Positions 34,743 to 43,213 of a DNA stretch of 64,000 nucleotides are shown in pieces. Positions within the stretch are counted from its first letter, which is position 1. Every line of letters starts with the position of its first letter. The translations under genes and the position numbers were made by a program. The DNA is taken from positions 131,887-195,886 of the forward strand of contig NZ_JBAKBF010000010.1 of NCBI RefSeq assembly GCF_036881715.1, written 5' to 3'. This DNA is from Pannonibacter anstelovis (GTDB lineage: Bacteria; Pseudomonadota; Alphaproteobacteria; Rhizobiales; Stappiaceae). Under the pieces are notes generated by a model. It had not been told where the DNA came from and did no database searches. It saw only the letters and a program-made list of their open reading frames with translations.

Positions 34743-36119
34743 ATGACCACGCCCGATCAGCCGCAGCATGACACAACGCCTTGCGTGAGCCCCCTCGCCC
34801 AGGAGATGCTTGCAGCGGTGGGGGAGCGGCGGTTCAACGTGGCCATCATCGGCCTTGGCTATGTGGGCCTGCCGCTGGTGCGGGCCTTCTGGCGGGCGGG
34901 GTTCGAGGTCACCGGCTTCGACATCGATCCGCCCAAGATCACCTCGCTGATGGCGGGCAAGTCCTATATCCGGCATTTTTCCGATGAGGACGTGGCCGCG
35001 ATTGCGCAGAGCGGCCGCTTTCATGCCACCTCGGACATTGCCGACCTTGCCCGCGCAGACGCCATCCTGATCTGCGTGCCGACGCCGCTGACGCGGCACC
35101 GGGAGCCGGACATGTCCTACATCGTCAGCACGGCGGAGCATCTGCTGCCGCATCTCAAGGCCGGGCAGACGGTGATCCTGGAATCCACCACCTATCCCGG
35201 CACCACGCATGAGGTGCTGAAGCCCATTCTGGAGCGCTCGGGGCTTACGGCTGGCCGCGATTTCTTCCTCGCCTTTTCGCCGGAGCGGGAAGATCCCGGC
35301 AACCCGAACTATGAGACCTCGACCATTCCGAAGGTTGTCGGCGCCGATGATCCGGACAGCCGGGCGATTGCGATCGCGCTCTATCAGGCCATCGTCCAGT
35401 CCGTCGTGCCGGTGAGTTCGGCGGCAACGGCGGAGGCGGTGAAGCTGAGCGAGAACATTTTCCGCTCGGTCAACATCGCCCTCGTCAACGAGCTGAAGGT
35501 GATCTACGACCGCATGGGCATCGACATCTGGGAGGTGATCGAGGCGGCCAAGACCAAGCCCTTCGGCTACATGCCCTTCTATCCCGGCCCCGGCCTTGGC
35601 GGCCATTGCATCCCGATCGACCCCTTCTACCTGACCTGGAAGGCACGGGAATTTGCCATCACCACCAAGTTCGTGGAACTGGCGGGCGAGATCAACACCG
35701 CCATGCCGGATTACGTCATCACCCGCACGGCCGAAGCGCTTGATGAGCGCTTTGCCAAGGGCCTCAACGGCTCCCGCGTGCTGATCATCGGGGCGGCCTA
35801 CAAAAAGAACGTCGATGACATGCGCGAAAGCCCGGCGCTGGTGCTGATCGAGCGGCTGAAGCTGCGCAAGGCAACCGTCGACTATCACGACCCTTACGTC
35901 CCTGCCCTGCCCAGCACCCGCAAGCACAAGCCGCTGATGGGGATGAAATCGGTGGAGCTGAGCGCGGAAACCCTTGGGCAGTTCGACGCGGTGATCATCG
36001 CCACCGACCACGACTGCATCGACTATCAGGCCCTCGTCAGCGCCAGCCGGCTCGTCATCGACACCCGCAACGCCACGAAAGCCGTGACGGAGCACCGGGA
36101 CAGGATCGTCAAGGCGTGA
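34743..36119 (+). CDS. Nucleotide-sugar (UDP-GlcNAc/UDP-Gal-type) 6-dehydrogenase
   Basis: A 458-residue NAD-dependent enzyme of the UDP-glucose/GDP-mannose dehydrogenase family, closest in pattern to WbpA/TviB-type UDP-HexNAc dehydrogenases. It oxidises C6 of a UDP-sugar to the uronate for surface polysaccharide. The N-terminal Rossmann motif is IIGLGYVGLPL, the substrate region is YPGTTHEVL and FSPEREDPGN, and the catalytic Cys is in GLGGHCIPIDPF (about residue 289). The C-terminal domain has GAAYKKNVDDMRESPAL. The ATG at 34743 has AGGAAAA upstream and is preferred over the ATG at 34710. No other polysaccharide gene is adjacent. Part of its 3' end is duplicated at 37645-37764. Confidence 0.9.
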   Translation: MTTPDQPQHDTTPCVSPLAQEMLAAVGERRFNVAIIGLGYVGLPLVRAFWRAGFEVTGFDIDPPKITSLMAGKSYIRHFSDEDVAAIAQSGRFHATSDIADLARADAILICVPTPLTRHREPDMSYIVSTAEHLLPHLKAGQTVILESTTYPGTTHEVLKPILERSGLTAGRDFFLAFSPEREDPGNPNYETSTIPKVVGADDPDSRAIAIALYQAIVQSVVPVSSAATAEAVKLSENIFRSVNIALVNELKVIYDRMGIDIWEVIEAAKTKPFGYMPFYPGPGLGGHCIPIDPFYLTWKAREFAITTKFVELAGEINTAMPDYVITRTAEALDERFAKGLNGSRVLIIGAAYKKNVDDMRESPALVLIERLKLRKATVDYHDPYVPALPSTRKHKPLMGMKSVELSAETLGQFDAVIIATDHDCIDYQALVSASRLVIDTRNATKAVTEHRDRIVKA

Positions 36120-36271
36120 GGCTTCAGAGGTCCGTTTTCCAGAGCTGGCACAGGCCGCATTGAAGCAGGAGAAAGGACCCTGGAAGCAGCGCGGCCGCCG
36201 GTCACCGGTCCGGCGGGCCACACCTTGCGCTCTGCAAGGCACGGCCCGCGCAATGGCCCCGCGATCAAGGG

Positions 36272-36868
36272 TTAAGCAACCGCCCCGAACTCCATGCTGA
36301 CCGGCTCAACCAGGCTCAGGAAGGCGTCACAATGGGCGTTCCCGGCCCAGGCGTTGCAGATGTCTTGCGCCCTGGCCTGCGTCGTGGCGAAGGCGGCATC
36401 GATGAAGCTGCCATCCTGCAGGCGGATCAGCCGCTGTCCGAGCCAGCCGGGCTGACGGGACAAATGGTCTGCGATCATCTTGTCATAAGCCGCGCGCATG
36501 GTCTCTTCAGTAACGCCCTGACGCAACCGGAACCGCCCGATCTCGACGCCGGTCCCCGGTTGCATCAAGACAAGCCCATTGGCAGGCGCCACATAGTGGC
36601 CCATGGTGCCAAGCTCCGCGATCGCCGCCCTGAAGCCGGCAAAGTCCTCCGACGTGCCCACGGCCTGCGCAGCGGCCTCCGCCGCCTCGGGGCTCGCCCA
36701 GAGAACGACATCCACCCGGTCGGCCGGATCCTTGCCACCGGTGAGCGGCAGCCATCCGCCAAAGCCGGAGAAACTTGCAACGCGCTGGCGCGCAGCCTCA
36801 CGCTGCCGGTCAGCCTCGGCCGGATCCACGGTCTTGTAAGTGACGATTTCGATGCATTGTCTGGTCAT
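36272..36868 (-). CDS. Tandem ferredoxin-like (dimeric alpha/beta-barrel type) protein of unknown function
   Basis: A 198-residue protein that I do not recognise as a named enzyme. It appears to hold two similar halves of the ABM/EthD-like fold: residues ~3-95 (IEIVTYKTVD, AARQRVASFSGFGGWLP, DRVDVVLWAS) and ~110-195 (IGRFRLRQGVTEETMRAAYD, QPGWLGQRLIRL, GSFIDAAFA). Proteins of this fold are monooxygenases, haem-degrading enzymes or unknown accessory proteins. It is divergent from a WYL-type regulator across a perfect palindrome, so that regulator almost certainly controls it. The pair appears inserted between an intact gene and a duplicated piece of that gene. Confidence 0.75.
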   Translation of the reverse strand: MTRQCIEIVTYKTVDPAEADRQREAARQRVASFSGFGGWLPLTGGKDPADRVDVVLWASPEAAEAAAQAVGTSEDFAGFRAAIAELGTMGHYVAPANGLVLMQPGTGVEIGRFRLRQGVTEETMRAAYDKMIADHLSRQPGWLGQRLIRLQDGSFIDAAFATTQARAQDICNAWAGNAHCDAFLSLVEPVSMEFGAVA

Positions 36869-36922
36869 GGGCTTTGGCTCCTTGCGCCGTGCAGGTTGAA
36901 GAAGCCTCTGTCTAACAATGCC

Positions 36923-36945
36923 CCCCTGACACTTTCTGTCAGGGG
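36923..36945. promoter_or_regulatory. Perfect palindromic operator between the WYL regulator and its divergent target
   Basis: CCCCTGACA (36923-36931), a 5-bp spacer and TGTCAGGGG (36937-36945) form a perfect 9-bp inverted repeat. The core TGACA-N5-TGTCA fits the operator type expected for YafY-like WYL regulators. It lies 18 bp before the regulator ATG and 54 bp before the divergent gene. Confidence 0.75.
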
Positions 36946-36963
36946 TATGGTACAAACCAGACC

Positions 36964-37641
36964 ATGAAAACTCTCCGGCTTTTCGCCCTCCTGGATCAAC
37001 TGCGAAGTGCGCGCCATCCTGTTCCGGCAGAGACGCTGGCACAGAAACTCGGCGTTTCACTGCGCACGATTTACCGCGACATGGCCAGTCTTCAGGCGAT
37101 GGGCGCGCCTGTCAGGGGCGAATCCGGTCTCGGCTATCAGCTGGAGAGGGGGTACTTCCTGCCGCCGCTGCAATTTGACCCCGACGAGATGGAAGCAATC
37201 ATGCTCGGCCTGCGTCTCGTGATGGCGCGGGACTCCGGAGACCTGCGCGATGCTGCCAAACGGGTCTCGGGTAAAGTCGCAAATGCCATGGGGGACGAAG
37301 GTGGAGAAAGGTTCCAGACGCTTCCGCTTCTGGCCGTAACCCGCGAACGGCCCGGCGACGGCGATGCGGCGAAGTGGAGCAGCATTCTGCGCAGGACCAT
37401 TCGTGAGCGGCGGATCCTGGAGCTTGCCTATTGCGGCCTTGATGGGCGCAGCAGCCAAAGGCAGGTTCATCCTCTTGGCCTGACGCTCTTCGATGACGTG
37501 TGGCTCCTGACCGCGTGGTGCGAGATGCGGCAAGACTTCCGGAATTTCCGGCTGGACCGGATCAGCGGGATCAGGGAGACGGGCACCAGCTTCCGCCCGC
37601 AGAACGGGCGGCGGTTCAAGGACTATCTCGCAAAACTGTAA
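36964..37641 (+). CDS. YafY-type HTH/WYL-domain transcriptional regulator
   Basis: A 225-residue regulator. Residues ~5-58 are a DeoR-like helix-turn-helix (LFALLDQLRSARHPVPAETL, GVSLRTIYRDMASLQAMGAP, then GLGYQLERGYFLPPL). Residues ~135-205 are the WYL ligand domain (ILRRTIRERRILELAYCGLD, VHPLGLTLFDDVWLLTAWCE, FRNFRLDRISGI). The WYL tripeptide itself is replaced by WLL. The protein probably represses or activates the divergent tandem-barrel gene through the palindrome at 36923-36945. It is followed directly, 3 bp after its stop, by the duplicated gene fragment. Confidence 0.9.
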   Translation: MKTLRLFALLDQLRSARHPVPAETLAQKLGVSLRTIYRDMASLQAMGAPVRGESGLGYQLERGYFLPPLQFDPDEMEAIMLGLRLVMARDSGDLRDAAKRVSGKVANAMGDEGGERFQTLPLLAVTRERPGDGDAAKWSSILRRTIRERRILELAYCGLDGRSSQRQVHPLGLTLFDDVWLLTAWCEMRQDFRNFRLDRISGIRETGTSFRPQNGRRFKDYLAKL

Positions 37642-37644
37642 GGG

Positions 37645-37764
37645 CGGCTGAAGCTGCGCAAGGCCTCCGTCGACGATCACGCCCCTTACGTCCCAGCCCT
37701 GCCCAGCACCCGCAACACCACCAAGGCCGTGACGGAGCTCCGGGACAGGATCGTGAAGGCGTGA
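37645..37764 (+). pseudogene. Partial duplicate of the nucleotide-sugar dehydrogenase 3' end, with an internal deletion
   Basis: Read in frame this gives RLKLRKASVDDHAPYVPALP, then STRNTTKAVTELRD and RIVKA plus a stop. The first part matches 35851-35923 of the intact gene and the rest matches 36062-36119. The 147 bp between are missing, and both intact-gene ends of the missing piece carry CACCCGCAA. No start codon or ribosome binding site is present, so it is a remnant. Confidence 0.85.
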
Positions 37765-37771
37765 GGAAGGG

Positions 37772-38347
37772 CTACCGTATGTTGGCCTTGATCCATTCCG
37801 GCCAGTTTACAAGGCCGTGACCGGCGGCGATTTCCATCGCGCCGGGGGGCACACGATCGCAGAACAGGATGACGTTCATGCAGTCCCACCTTGCGCTTGG
37901 AACGATGAGGCCATCGAATTCCAGAAAATGCGCAGCTTCGGCAATATCCTGCGAGCGGGGGTATTCGTCAGAGGCCCGGTCATAGGACAATTGCCCGTAA
38001 CGGGACGTATCAAGGCCAAGACGCTGCAATGCGCCGAGGTCCACCAGTTGAAGTGCGTTATCGAGCGTCACATCCAGCTCATGCACCCCGTATTCCACCT
38101 TCGACGGAAAGACAGGCTGCCCGCGCCCGAGATGGAAGTACATTTCCGCGATCGCCCCGTCGCGCTGCTGCGACGTATAGAGCACATCGAAGGTTCCGTC
38201 GTCCCACCGGCCACCGGAACGTGCACAGTCAACCGGAGATCTTCCCTTGCGGACCACCCGCCATACCGTGCCTTCGAACTGCACAGGCGGAAGCGCTTCG
38301 ATCGCATCGATGAGTGCACTGTCCCGGCTTCTGCGCGTGTGAGCCAT
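37772..38347 (-). CDS. RES-domain toxin of a RES-Xre module
   Basis: A 191-residue RES-family protein. The three conserved residues that name the family are in sight: Arg in VWRVVRKGRS, Glu in AIAEMYFHLGRG and Ser in GLIVPSARWD. GGRWDDGTFDVLYTS is also typical. RES toxins degrade NAD+ and halt growth unless bound by their Xre antitoxin. The antitoxin gene ends 3 bp upstream, so the two are co-transcribed, antitoxin first. The length is normal and the key residues are intact, so it is probably functional. Confidence 0.9.
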   Translation of the reverse strand: MAHTRRSRDSALIDAIEALPPVQFEGTVWRVVRKGRSPVDCARSGGRWDDGTFDVLYTSQQRDGAIAEMYFHLGRGQPVFPSKVEYGVHELDVTLDNALQLVDLGALQRLGLDTSRYGQLSYDRASDEYPRSQDIAEAAHFLEFDGLIVPSARWDCMNVILFCDRVPPGAMEIAAGHGLVNWPEWIKANIR

Positions 38348-38350
38348 GCC

Positions 38351-38695
38351 TTACAGGAACACCTCGTTATCCAGCCGGTCGATGACCTTCAGCACTTCGA
38401 TGGCACGGTCCTGATGGATAAGGTCAATCGCCCGCTCGCCATTCAACTGGGAATGGCGGGCATAGAGCCAGGTCCGGATTTCATCAGCCGAGTAATAATC
38501 AGACAGACGGGTCACGATATAGTGCAGATCAGAAAGTATCAGCTCGTTGCGCGGCTGCGGCTTGATATCACCGGCACGCCAGCGTGAGACGGTGGCTTTC
38601 GACACGTCCATGATATTGGCAATATCGGTCCCCTTCAGGCCACCGGCTTCGCCAATTTCAGCTAGAAATCTCGGCACTGCTCCCTGCATGATCAT
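38351..38695 (-). CDS. Xre/MbcA/ParS-type antitoxin of a RES-Xre module
   Basis: A 114-residue antitoxin. Residues ~18-55 form an HTH (LKGTDIANIMDVSKATVSRW). The C-terminal half is the toxin-binding domain (LHYIVTRLSDYYSADEIRTW, HSQLNGERAIDLI, RAIEVLKVIDRLDNEVFL). It neutralises the RES toxin encoded 3 bp downstream and should repress the shared promoter. ATG codons at 38695 and 38689 are both possible. Such modules stabilise secondary replicons. Confidence 0.9.
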   Translation of the reverse strand: MIMQGAVPRFLAEIGEAGGLKGTDIANIMDVSKATVSRWRAGDIKPQPRNELILSDLHYIVTRLSDYYSADEIRTWLYARHSQLNGERAIDLIHQDRAIEVLKVIDRLDNEVFL

Positions 38696-38802
38696 AATCG
38701 CATCTGCTGAATTTTACCGGAATAACCTGAAATTCGTGGACCGGACTTGCGGGACCGCAGAAGGTGGTGACGTCGCCTCCGGTCATGGTCACGTTCCAAA
38801 TC

Positions 38803-38829
38803 GGTTTCACAGAATAAAAATATGAAACC
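38803..38829. promoter_or_regulatory. Inverted repeat upstream of the RES-Xre operon
   Basis: GGTTTCA (38803-38809) and TGAAACC (38823-38829) flank a 13-bp A/T-rich spacer, ~110 bp before the antitoxin start. It is a candidate operator for antitoxin autoregulation. The rest of the 38830-39371 gap shows no supported gene; several short ORFs lack ribosome binding sites and recognisable domains. Confidence 0.45.
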
Positions 38830-39371
38830 CCAATGATAAAGTCAATGAGCTGTTCGCTGACGCCGTGGGGCTTTGCCGCACGGGTCATGGTTCAGATTGA
38901 ACGGCACATGGAGTGGCGCAGCTTCGGCAATCGCCGTGCCTGACGGACAGAGCCGGATAACCTGCTCACCGGCTGTGCGCCAGCAAGAGAACGTCTTCGC
39001 CCCCCTGCCCTTTTCCGCCCGCTTTTAGGGCGGCGATTCCACAACCCGTCGCTGTACGCCATCTTGGTGTCGCGTTTTGGATATCAGTCTCTCCTTGCGG
39101 GTGATCTGCTTCACCTCTGCGTCTGCCGTGCAGGACTGGAGATCCTGCGTGCCACGAGCGCAGCGCCGCCCGGCAAGCGGTGTGCCTGAAAGCCGTAAAT
39201 TGCAGAAATTCCGGGAGGAGACCTTCAGCCACGATGCCGTCCAGCACCCGTTCAGGACGTTCCGGCCATTCCGGAAGGCAAGGGCTGGCCATTGGACTGT
39301 CACACAGCGCGCTGAAGCGTGACAGCAGGCAGCGGGACAGGCAGAGGCCCGGTTCATAAGGAGGAGAGACT

Positions 39372-40562
39372 ATGAGCAAGAACAGAGGTGTGGTTTACAT
39401 GCGGCCGGGCAAGGTGGAGGTTCGTGACATCGACGATCCGAAGCTGGAAGCTCCGGATGGGCGCCGGATTGAGCACGGTGTCATCCTGAAGGTCATTTCC
39501 ACCAACATCTGCGGCTCCGACCAGCACATGGTCCGCGGCCGGACCACGGCCATGCCGGGGCTGGTGCTGGGCCACGAAATCACCGGTCAGGTCATCGAGA
39601 AAGGCATCGACGTCGAGATGCTCGACATCGGCGACATCGTGTCCGTGCCCTTCAACGTCGCCTGCGGGCGCTGCCGCTGCTGCAAGTCGCAGGACACGGG
39701 CGTCTGCCTGACCGTCAACCCCTCCCGCGCGGGCGGTGCCTATGGTTATGTCGACATGGGCGGCTGGATCGGCGGACAGGCGCGCTATGTCACTGTGCCT
39801 TATGCGGATTTCAACCTGCTGAAGTTCCCGGACCGCGACCAGGCCATGGCGAAGATCCGCGATCTGACCATGCTGTCCGACATTCTGCCAACCGGCTTCC
39901 ATGGCGCGGTGCGTGCAGGCGTTGGTGTGGGCTCAACGGTCTATGTGGCCGGTGCCGGCCCGGTCGGCCTTGCCGCCGCCGCCTCCGCCCGCATTCTCGG
40001 CGCTGCTGTGGTGATGATCGGCGACTTCAACAAGGACCGTCTGGCCCATGCCGCCAAGATGGGCTTTGAGCCGATCGACCTGTCCGCCAGCGACCGGCTG
40101 GGCGACATGATTGCCCAGGTGGTCGGCACCGATGAGGTGGACAGCGCCATTGATGCCGTGGGCTTCGAGGCCAGAGGCCATGCGGGCGGCGAGCAGCCCG
40201 CCATCGTGCTCAACCAGATGATGGAGATCACCCGGGCAGCCGGTTCCATCGGCATTCCGGGCCTTTATGTGACGGAAGATCCCGGCGCCGTGGATGCTGC
40301 TGCCAAGCAGGGCAGCCTGTCCCTGCGCTTCGGACTCGGCTGGGCGAAGGCGCAGTCCTTCCACACGGGCCAGACGCCGGTGCTGAAATATAACCGCCAG
40401 CTGATGCAGGCGATTCTGCATGACCGGCTGCCGATTGCCGACATCGTGAATGCCAAGATCATTCCGCTGGATGAAGCCGTCCAGGGCTATGAAACCTTCG
40501 ATCAGGGTGCCGCGACGAAATTCGTGCTGGACCCGCATGGCGACCTGCTGAAGGCCGCCTGA
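39372..40562 (+). CDS. fdhA: Formaldehyde dehydrogenase, glutathione-independent (zinc MDR family)
   Basis: A 396-residue zinc- and NAD-dependent alcohol dehydrogenase family enzyme that oxidises formaldehyde without glutathione. The catalytic zinc region is STNICGSDQHMVRGR with GHEITGQV. The structural zinc Cys cluster is ACGRCRCCKSQDTGVC. The NAD-binding motif is VAGAGPVGLAAA. The inserted segment AYGYVDMGGWIGGQARYV is typical of the Pseudomonas putida-type enzyme. The start follows a strong AAGGAGG. It is flanked by a terminator and appears to be a single-gene unit. The nicotinate pathway releases formate rather than formaldehyde, so no direct link to that locus is implied. Confidence 0.92.
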   Translation: MSKNRGVVYMRPGKVEVRDIDDPKLEAPDGRRIEHGVILKVISTNICGSDQHMVRGRTTAMPGLVLGHEITGQVIEKGIDVEMLDIGDIVSVPFNVACGRCRCCKSQDTGVCLTVNPSRAGGAYGYVDMGGWIGGQARYVTVPYADFNLLKFPDRDQAMAKIRDLTMLSDILPTGFHGAVRAGVGVGSTVYVAGAGPVGLAAAASARILGAAVVMIGDFNKDRLAHAAKMGFEPIDLSASDRLGDMIAQVVGTDEVDSAIDAVGFEARGHAGGEQPAIVLNQMMEITRAAGSIGIPGLYVTEDPGAVDAAAKQGSLSLRFGLGWAKAQSFHTGQTPVLKYNRQLMQAILHDRLPIADIVNAKIIPLDEAVQGYETFDQGAATKFVLDPHGDLLKAA

Positions 40563-40618
40563 ACAAAGCCTTAAGCAAGAGCCCCATCCGGCCATCCATG
40601 ATGGCCTGAACCACAACA

Positions 40619-40661
40619 GCGGCGCACCGGAAAAACACATCCGGTGCGCCGCTTGCTTTTG
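40619..40661 (+). terminator. Rho-independent terminator after fdhA
   Basis: Perfect 13-bp arms GCGGCGCACCGGA and TCCGGTGCGCCGC with an 8-nt loop, followed by TTGCTTTTGT. Confidence 0.88.
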
Positions 40662-40733
40662 TCCTCTATGGCGGCTGCCCGTTCAGGCGGACCGGAGCCG
40701 CAGCAACGGACTGATGATTTGCCATTTCAGCAA

Positions 40734-40750
40734 TTTGGAAGGCTTCTAAT
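40734..40750 (+). promoter_or_regulatory. Irr-type iron control element-like site ahead of the TonB receptor gene
   Basis: TTTGGAA-GGC-TTCTAAT is an inverted repeat that differs at two positions from the TTTAGAA-N3-TTCTAAA pattern I associate with rhizobial Irr sites. It lies 67 bp before the receptor start, a position suited to promoter control by iron. The assignment is from memory of the motif. Confidence 0.4.
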
Positions 40751-40817
40751 TCTGCAGGATTGACCCGAACCGCCCCATAGAAAATATGACATCAAAATTC
40801 ATATATTGGGGTGAAGC

Positions 40818-43058
40818 ATGCGTATGATCAAAAAGGCCGCCTTCGGGCGGACGGCACCGGACACAACGGCGCAGGCGCTGAAGGTCCACCTGCTGCGGGC
40901 CAGCGCCCTGGGTCTGGTGCTGATGCAGGCGTCTTTGGCGCAGGCGCAGGAGGCCGCAGAGACGACTTCTCTCGACAAGATCGTCCTCTCGGCCGAAGAG
41001 CAGCTGAAGCAGGCGCCGGGCGTCTCCGTGCTCAGCGCCACCGATCTGGAGCGTACGCCGGTCTCCAATGACATTTCGGAAATCCTGCGCAAGATGCCCG
41101 GCGCAAACCTGACCGGCACCACCTCCTCCGGCCAGCGCGGCAACCAGCGCCAGATCGAACTGCGCGGCATGGGCCCGGAAAACACGCTGATCCTGATCGA
41201 CGGCAAGCCGGTGCTGTCGCGCAATTCCGTGCGCATGGGCCGTGCGGGCGAGCGCGACACGCGCGGTGACACCAACTGGGTGCCGGCCGAGATGATCGAG
41301 CGCATCGAGGTGATCCGGGGTCCTGCGGCAGCGCGTTACGGCTCGGGCGCGGCAGGCGGCGTGGTGAACATCATCACCAAGCGGCCGGAAAAGATGAGCG
41401 GCTCCGTCACCACCTATTTTGCCCTGCCGCAGCATTCCGAAGAGGGCAGCACGGCACGCACCAATGTGACCGTGGGCGGCCCGATCCTCGACTGGCTCTC
41501 CTTCCGCCTCAATGCAGGCTATTCCCGCACCGAGCCGGATGACGCCAACATCAATGCGGATGCAACGATCCCCGGCGGCAGCGTGGCCGCAGGGCGTGAA
41601 GGGGTGATCAACAAGGACGTGCGGGGCCTTCTGTCCTTCACCCCGCGTGACGATCACCGCTTCGATCTGGAAGGCTCCTACAGCCGGCAGGGCAATCTCT
41701 TTGCCGGTGACAGCCAGCTCGGGACGATCGACGACAGCGTCAAGAATGGCCTGTTCGGCACCGAGACCAATTCGATGACCCGCCGGACGGTGTCGCTGAC
41801 CCACTCCGGCGACTATGACTTCGGCAAGTCCAGCAGCTATGTCCAGTGGGAGCGCACGCTCAACCGCCGCCTGTCGGAAGGTCCGGCCGGGCGGGTGGAA
41901 GGGGCCATCCTGCCGGACGCCACCTGGGGCACGATCACCCTCGACAACGTCACTGCCAAGAGCGAATGGAACCTGCCCCTGCATCTGGGCTTTGAACAGA
42001 TGCTGACGGCAGGCGCCGAGTTCCGCGGCGAGTGGATGGATGATCCGGTTTCGATCACCCAGGGGCTGAATGGCGCCACCATTCCCGGCACGGCCTCCAA
42101 TCCCGCCTTGCGCGACCCGAATGTGAACGCACAGATGTTCGGTGTGATGCTGGAGGATAACATCGAGATCACGGAAGACTGGACGCTGACGCCCGGCATC
42201 CGCTTCGATCATCACAGCTCCTTCGGCGGCAACTGGAGCCCCAGCCTCAACACCACCTACATGCTGACGCAGAACATCTCCCTGAAGGCGGGTATCGCCC
42301 GCGCCTTCAAGGCGCCGAACCTCTATCAGCTCAACCCGAACTACGTGTATTACACCCGTGGGAACGGCTGCCCCATCGACTATCCGAGCCTTGGCAACGG
42401 CTGCTTTGTGGTCGGCAATCCGGATCTGAACCCGGAGATTGCCATCAACAAGGAAATCGGCATCAACTACAATGATGACAACGGCTGGAATGCCGGCATC
42501 ACCTATTTCCACAATGACTACAAGGACCGCATTGCCTCCGGCATCGTGCCGGAGGGACGCTCGGGCCGGGCCCAGTATTTCCGCTGGTACAATGTGCCCG
42601 AAGCCGTGGTGCAGGGCCTTGAAGGCAACCTCGCCGTGCCGGTGATGGATGGGCTGACCTGGAGCACCAACGCCACCTACATGATCGAGTCCAAGGACAA
42701 GCGGAACAACCAGCCCCTGTCGCTCATCCCGGAATACACGATCAACACCTCGCTGGACTGGGCCGCGACGGAAAAGCTGACGCTGATCCTCTCCGCCACC
42801 CACTACGGCAAGACGGAGTCCCCCACCCTGACCGCCACCACCGGCGGCGCGGTGACCAACCCGGAAGCGCGCGGCGCTTACACGCTGGTCAATGCGGCCA
42901 TGAATTATGATCTCAATGACCACTTCCGCCTGAACGCCGGTGTGAACAACATCTTCGACAAGCGCCAGTTCCGCGAAGGCAACAGCAACAGTGCCGGTGC
43001 CAACACCTACAACGAGCCCGGCCGCACCTTCTACCTGTCGCTCTCCGCCACGTTCTGA
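40818..43058 (+). CDS. TonB-dependent siderophore receptor (FepA/PfeA-like)
   Basis: A 746-residue outer-membrane receptor. A long signal region ends near AQAQ/E. A TonB box-like stretch (LDKIVLSAEEQ) and the plug domain follow (about 55-195; ISEILRKMPGANLTGTTSSG, RQIELRGMGPENTLILIDGK, RIEVIRGPAAARYGSGAAGG). A 22-strand barrel continues to the terminal Phe (FYLSLSATF). The FepA-type insert with GERDTRGDTNWVPAEMIERI and a disulfide-like NGCPIDYPSLGNGCF loop suggest a ferric catecholate (enterobactin-like) ligand. It could supply the siderophore importer encoded at 24.7-28.4 kb. A terminator follows. Confidence 0.92.
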   Translation: MRMIKKAAFGRTAPDTTAQALKVHLLRASALGLVLMQASLAQAQEAAETTSLDKIVLSAEEQLKQAPGVSVLSATDLERTPVSNDISEILRKMPGANLTGTTSSGQRGNQRQIELRGMGPENTLILIDGKPVLSRNSVRMGRAGERDTRGDTNWVPAEMIERIEVIRGPAAARYGSGAAGGVVNIITKRPEKMSGSVTTYFALPQHSEEGSTARTNVTVGGPILDWLSFRLNAGYSRTEPDDANINADATIPGGSVAAGREGVINKDVRGLLSFTPRDDHRFDLEGSYSRQGNLFAGDSQLGTIDDSVKNGLFGTETNSMTRRTVSLTHSGDYDFGKSSSYVQWERTLNRRLSEGPAGRVEGAILPDATWGTITLDNVTAKSEWNLPLHLGFEQMLTAGAEFRGEWMDDPVSITQGLNGATIPGTASNPALRDPNVNAQMFGVMLEDNIEITEDWTLTPGIRFDHHSSFGGNWSPSLNTTYMLTQNISLKAGIARAFKAPNLYQLNPNYVYYTRGNGCPIDYPSLGNGCFVVGNPDLNPEIAINKEIGINYNDDNGWNAGITYFHNDYKDRIASGIVPEGRSGRAQYFRWYNVPEAVVQGLEGNLAVPVMDGLTWSTNATYMIESKDKRNNQPLSLIPEYTINTSLDWAATEKLTLILSATHYGKTESPTLTATTGGAVTNPEARGAYTLVNAAMNYDLNDHFRLNAGVNNIFDKRQFREGNSNSAGANTYNEPGRTFYLSLSATF

Positions 43059-43087
43059 GGCTGAGCGCAACCAACCGGCACAATCAG

Positions 43088-43120
43088 ACGGCAGGCCTCA
43101 CCGGGGCCTGCCGTTTTTGT
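43088..43120 (+). terminator. Rho-independent terminator after the TonB receptor
   Basis: Arms ACGGCAGGCC and GGCCTGCCGT with a 7-nt loop, followed by TTTTGT. Confidence 0.88.
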
Positions 43121-43213
43121 ATCTTCATGCCTTCACAGATCAATTCCCGCCCGAGGCTGGCCAGTCCGGAAGGTTTCAGTTCAGCGCTGCACACGCACAC
43201 ATGCGGGGCCCCT

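Noticed and set aside
36272..37764. Composite transposon carrying the WYL module
   Set aside because: No transposase, terminal inverted repeats or target duplication is visible; the flanking similarity is explained by a partial duplicate of a host gene.
38966..39379. A 137-codon minus-strand frame before fdhA
   Set aside because: No domain and no ribosome binding site; it overlaps the fdhA promoter and leader.
40746..43070. A 774-codon open frame opposite the TonB receptor gene
   Set aside because: Antisense shadow without recognisable domains; the receptor has a signal peptide, plug and barrel.
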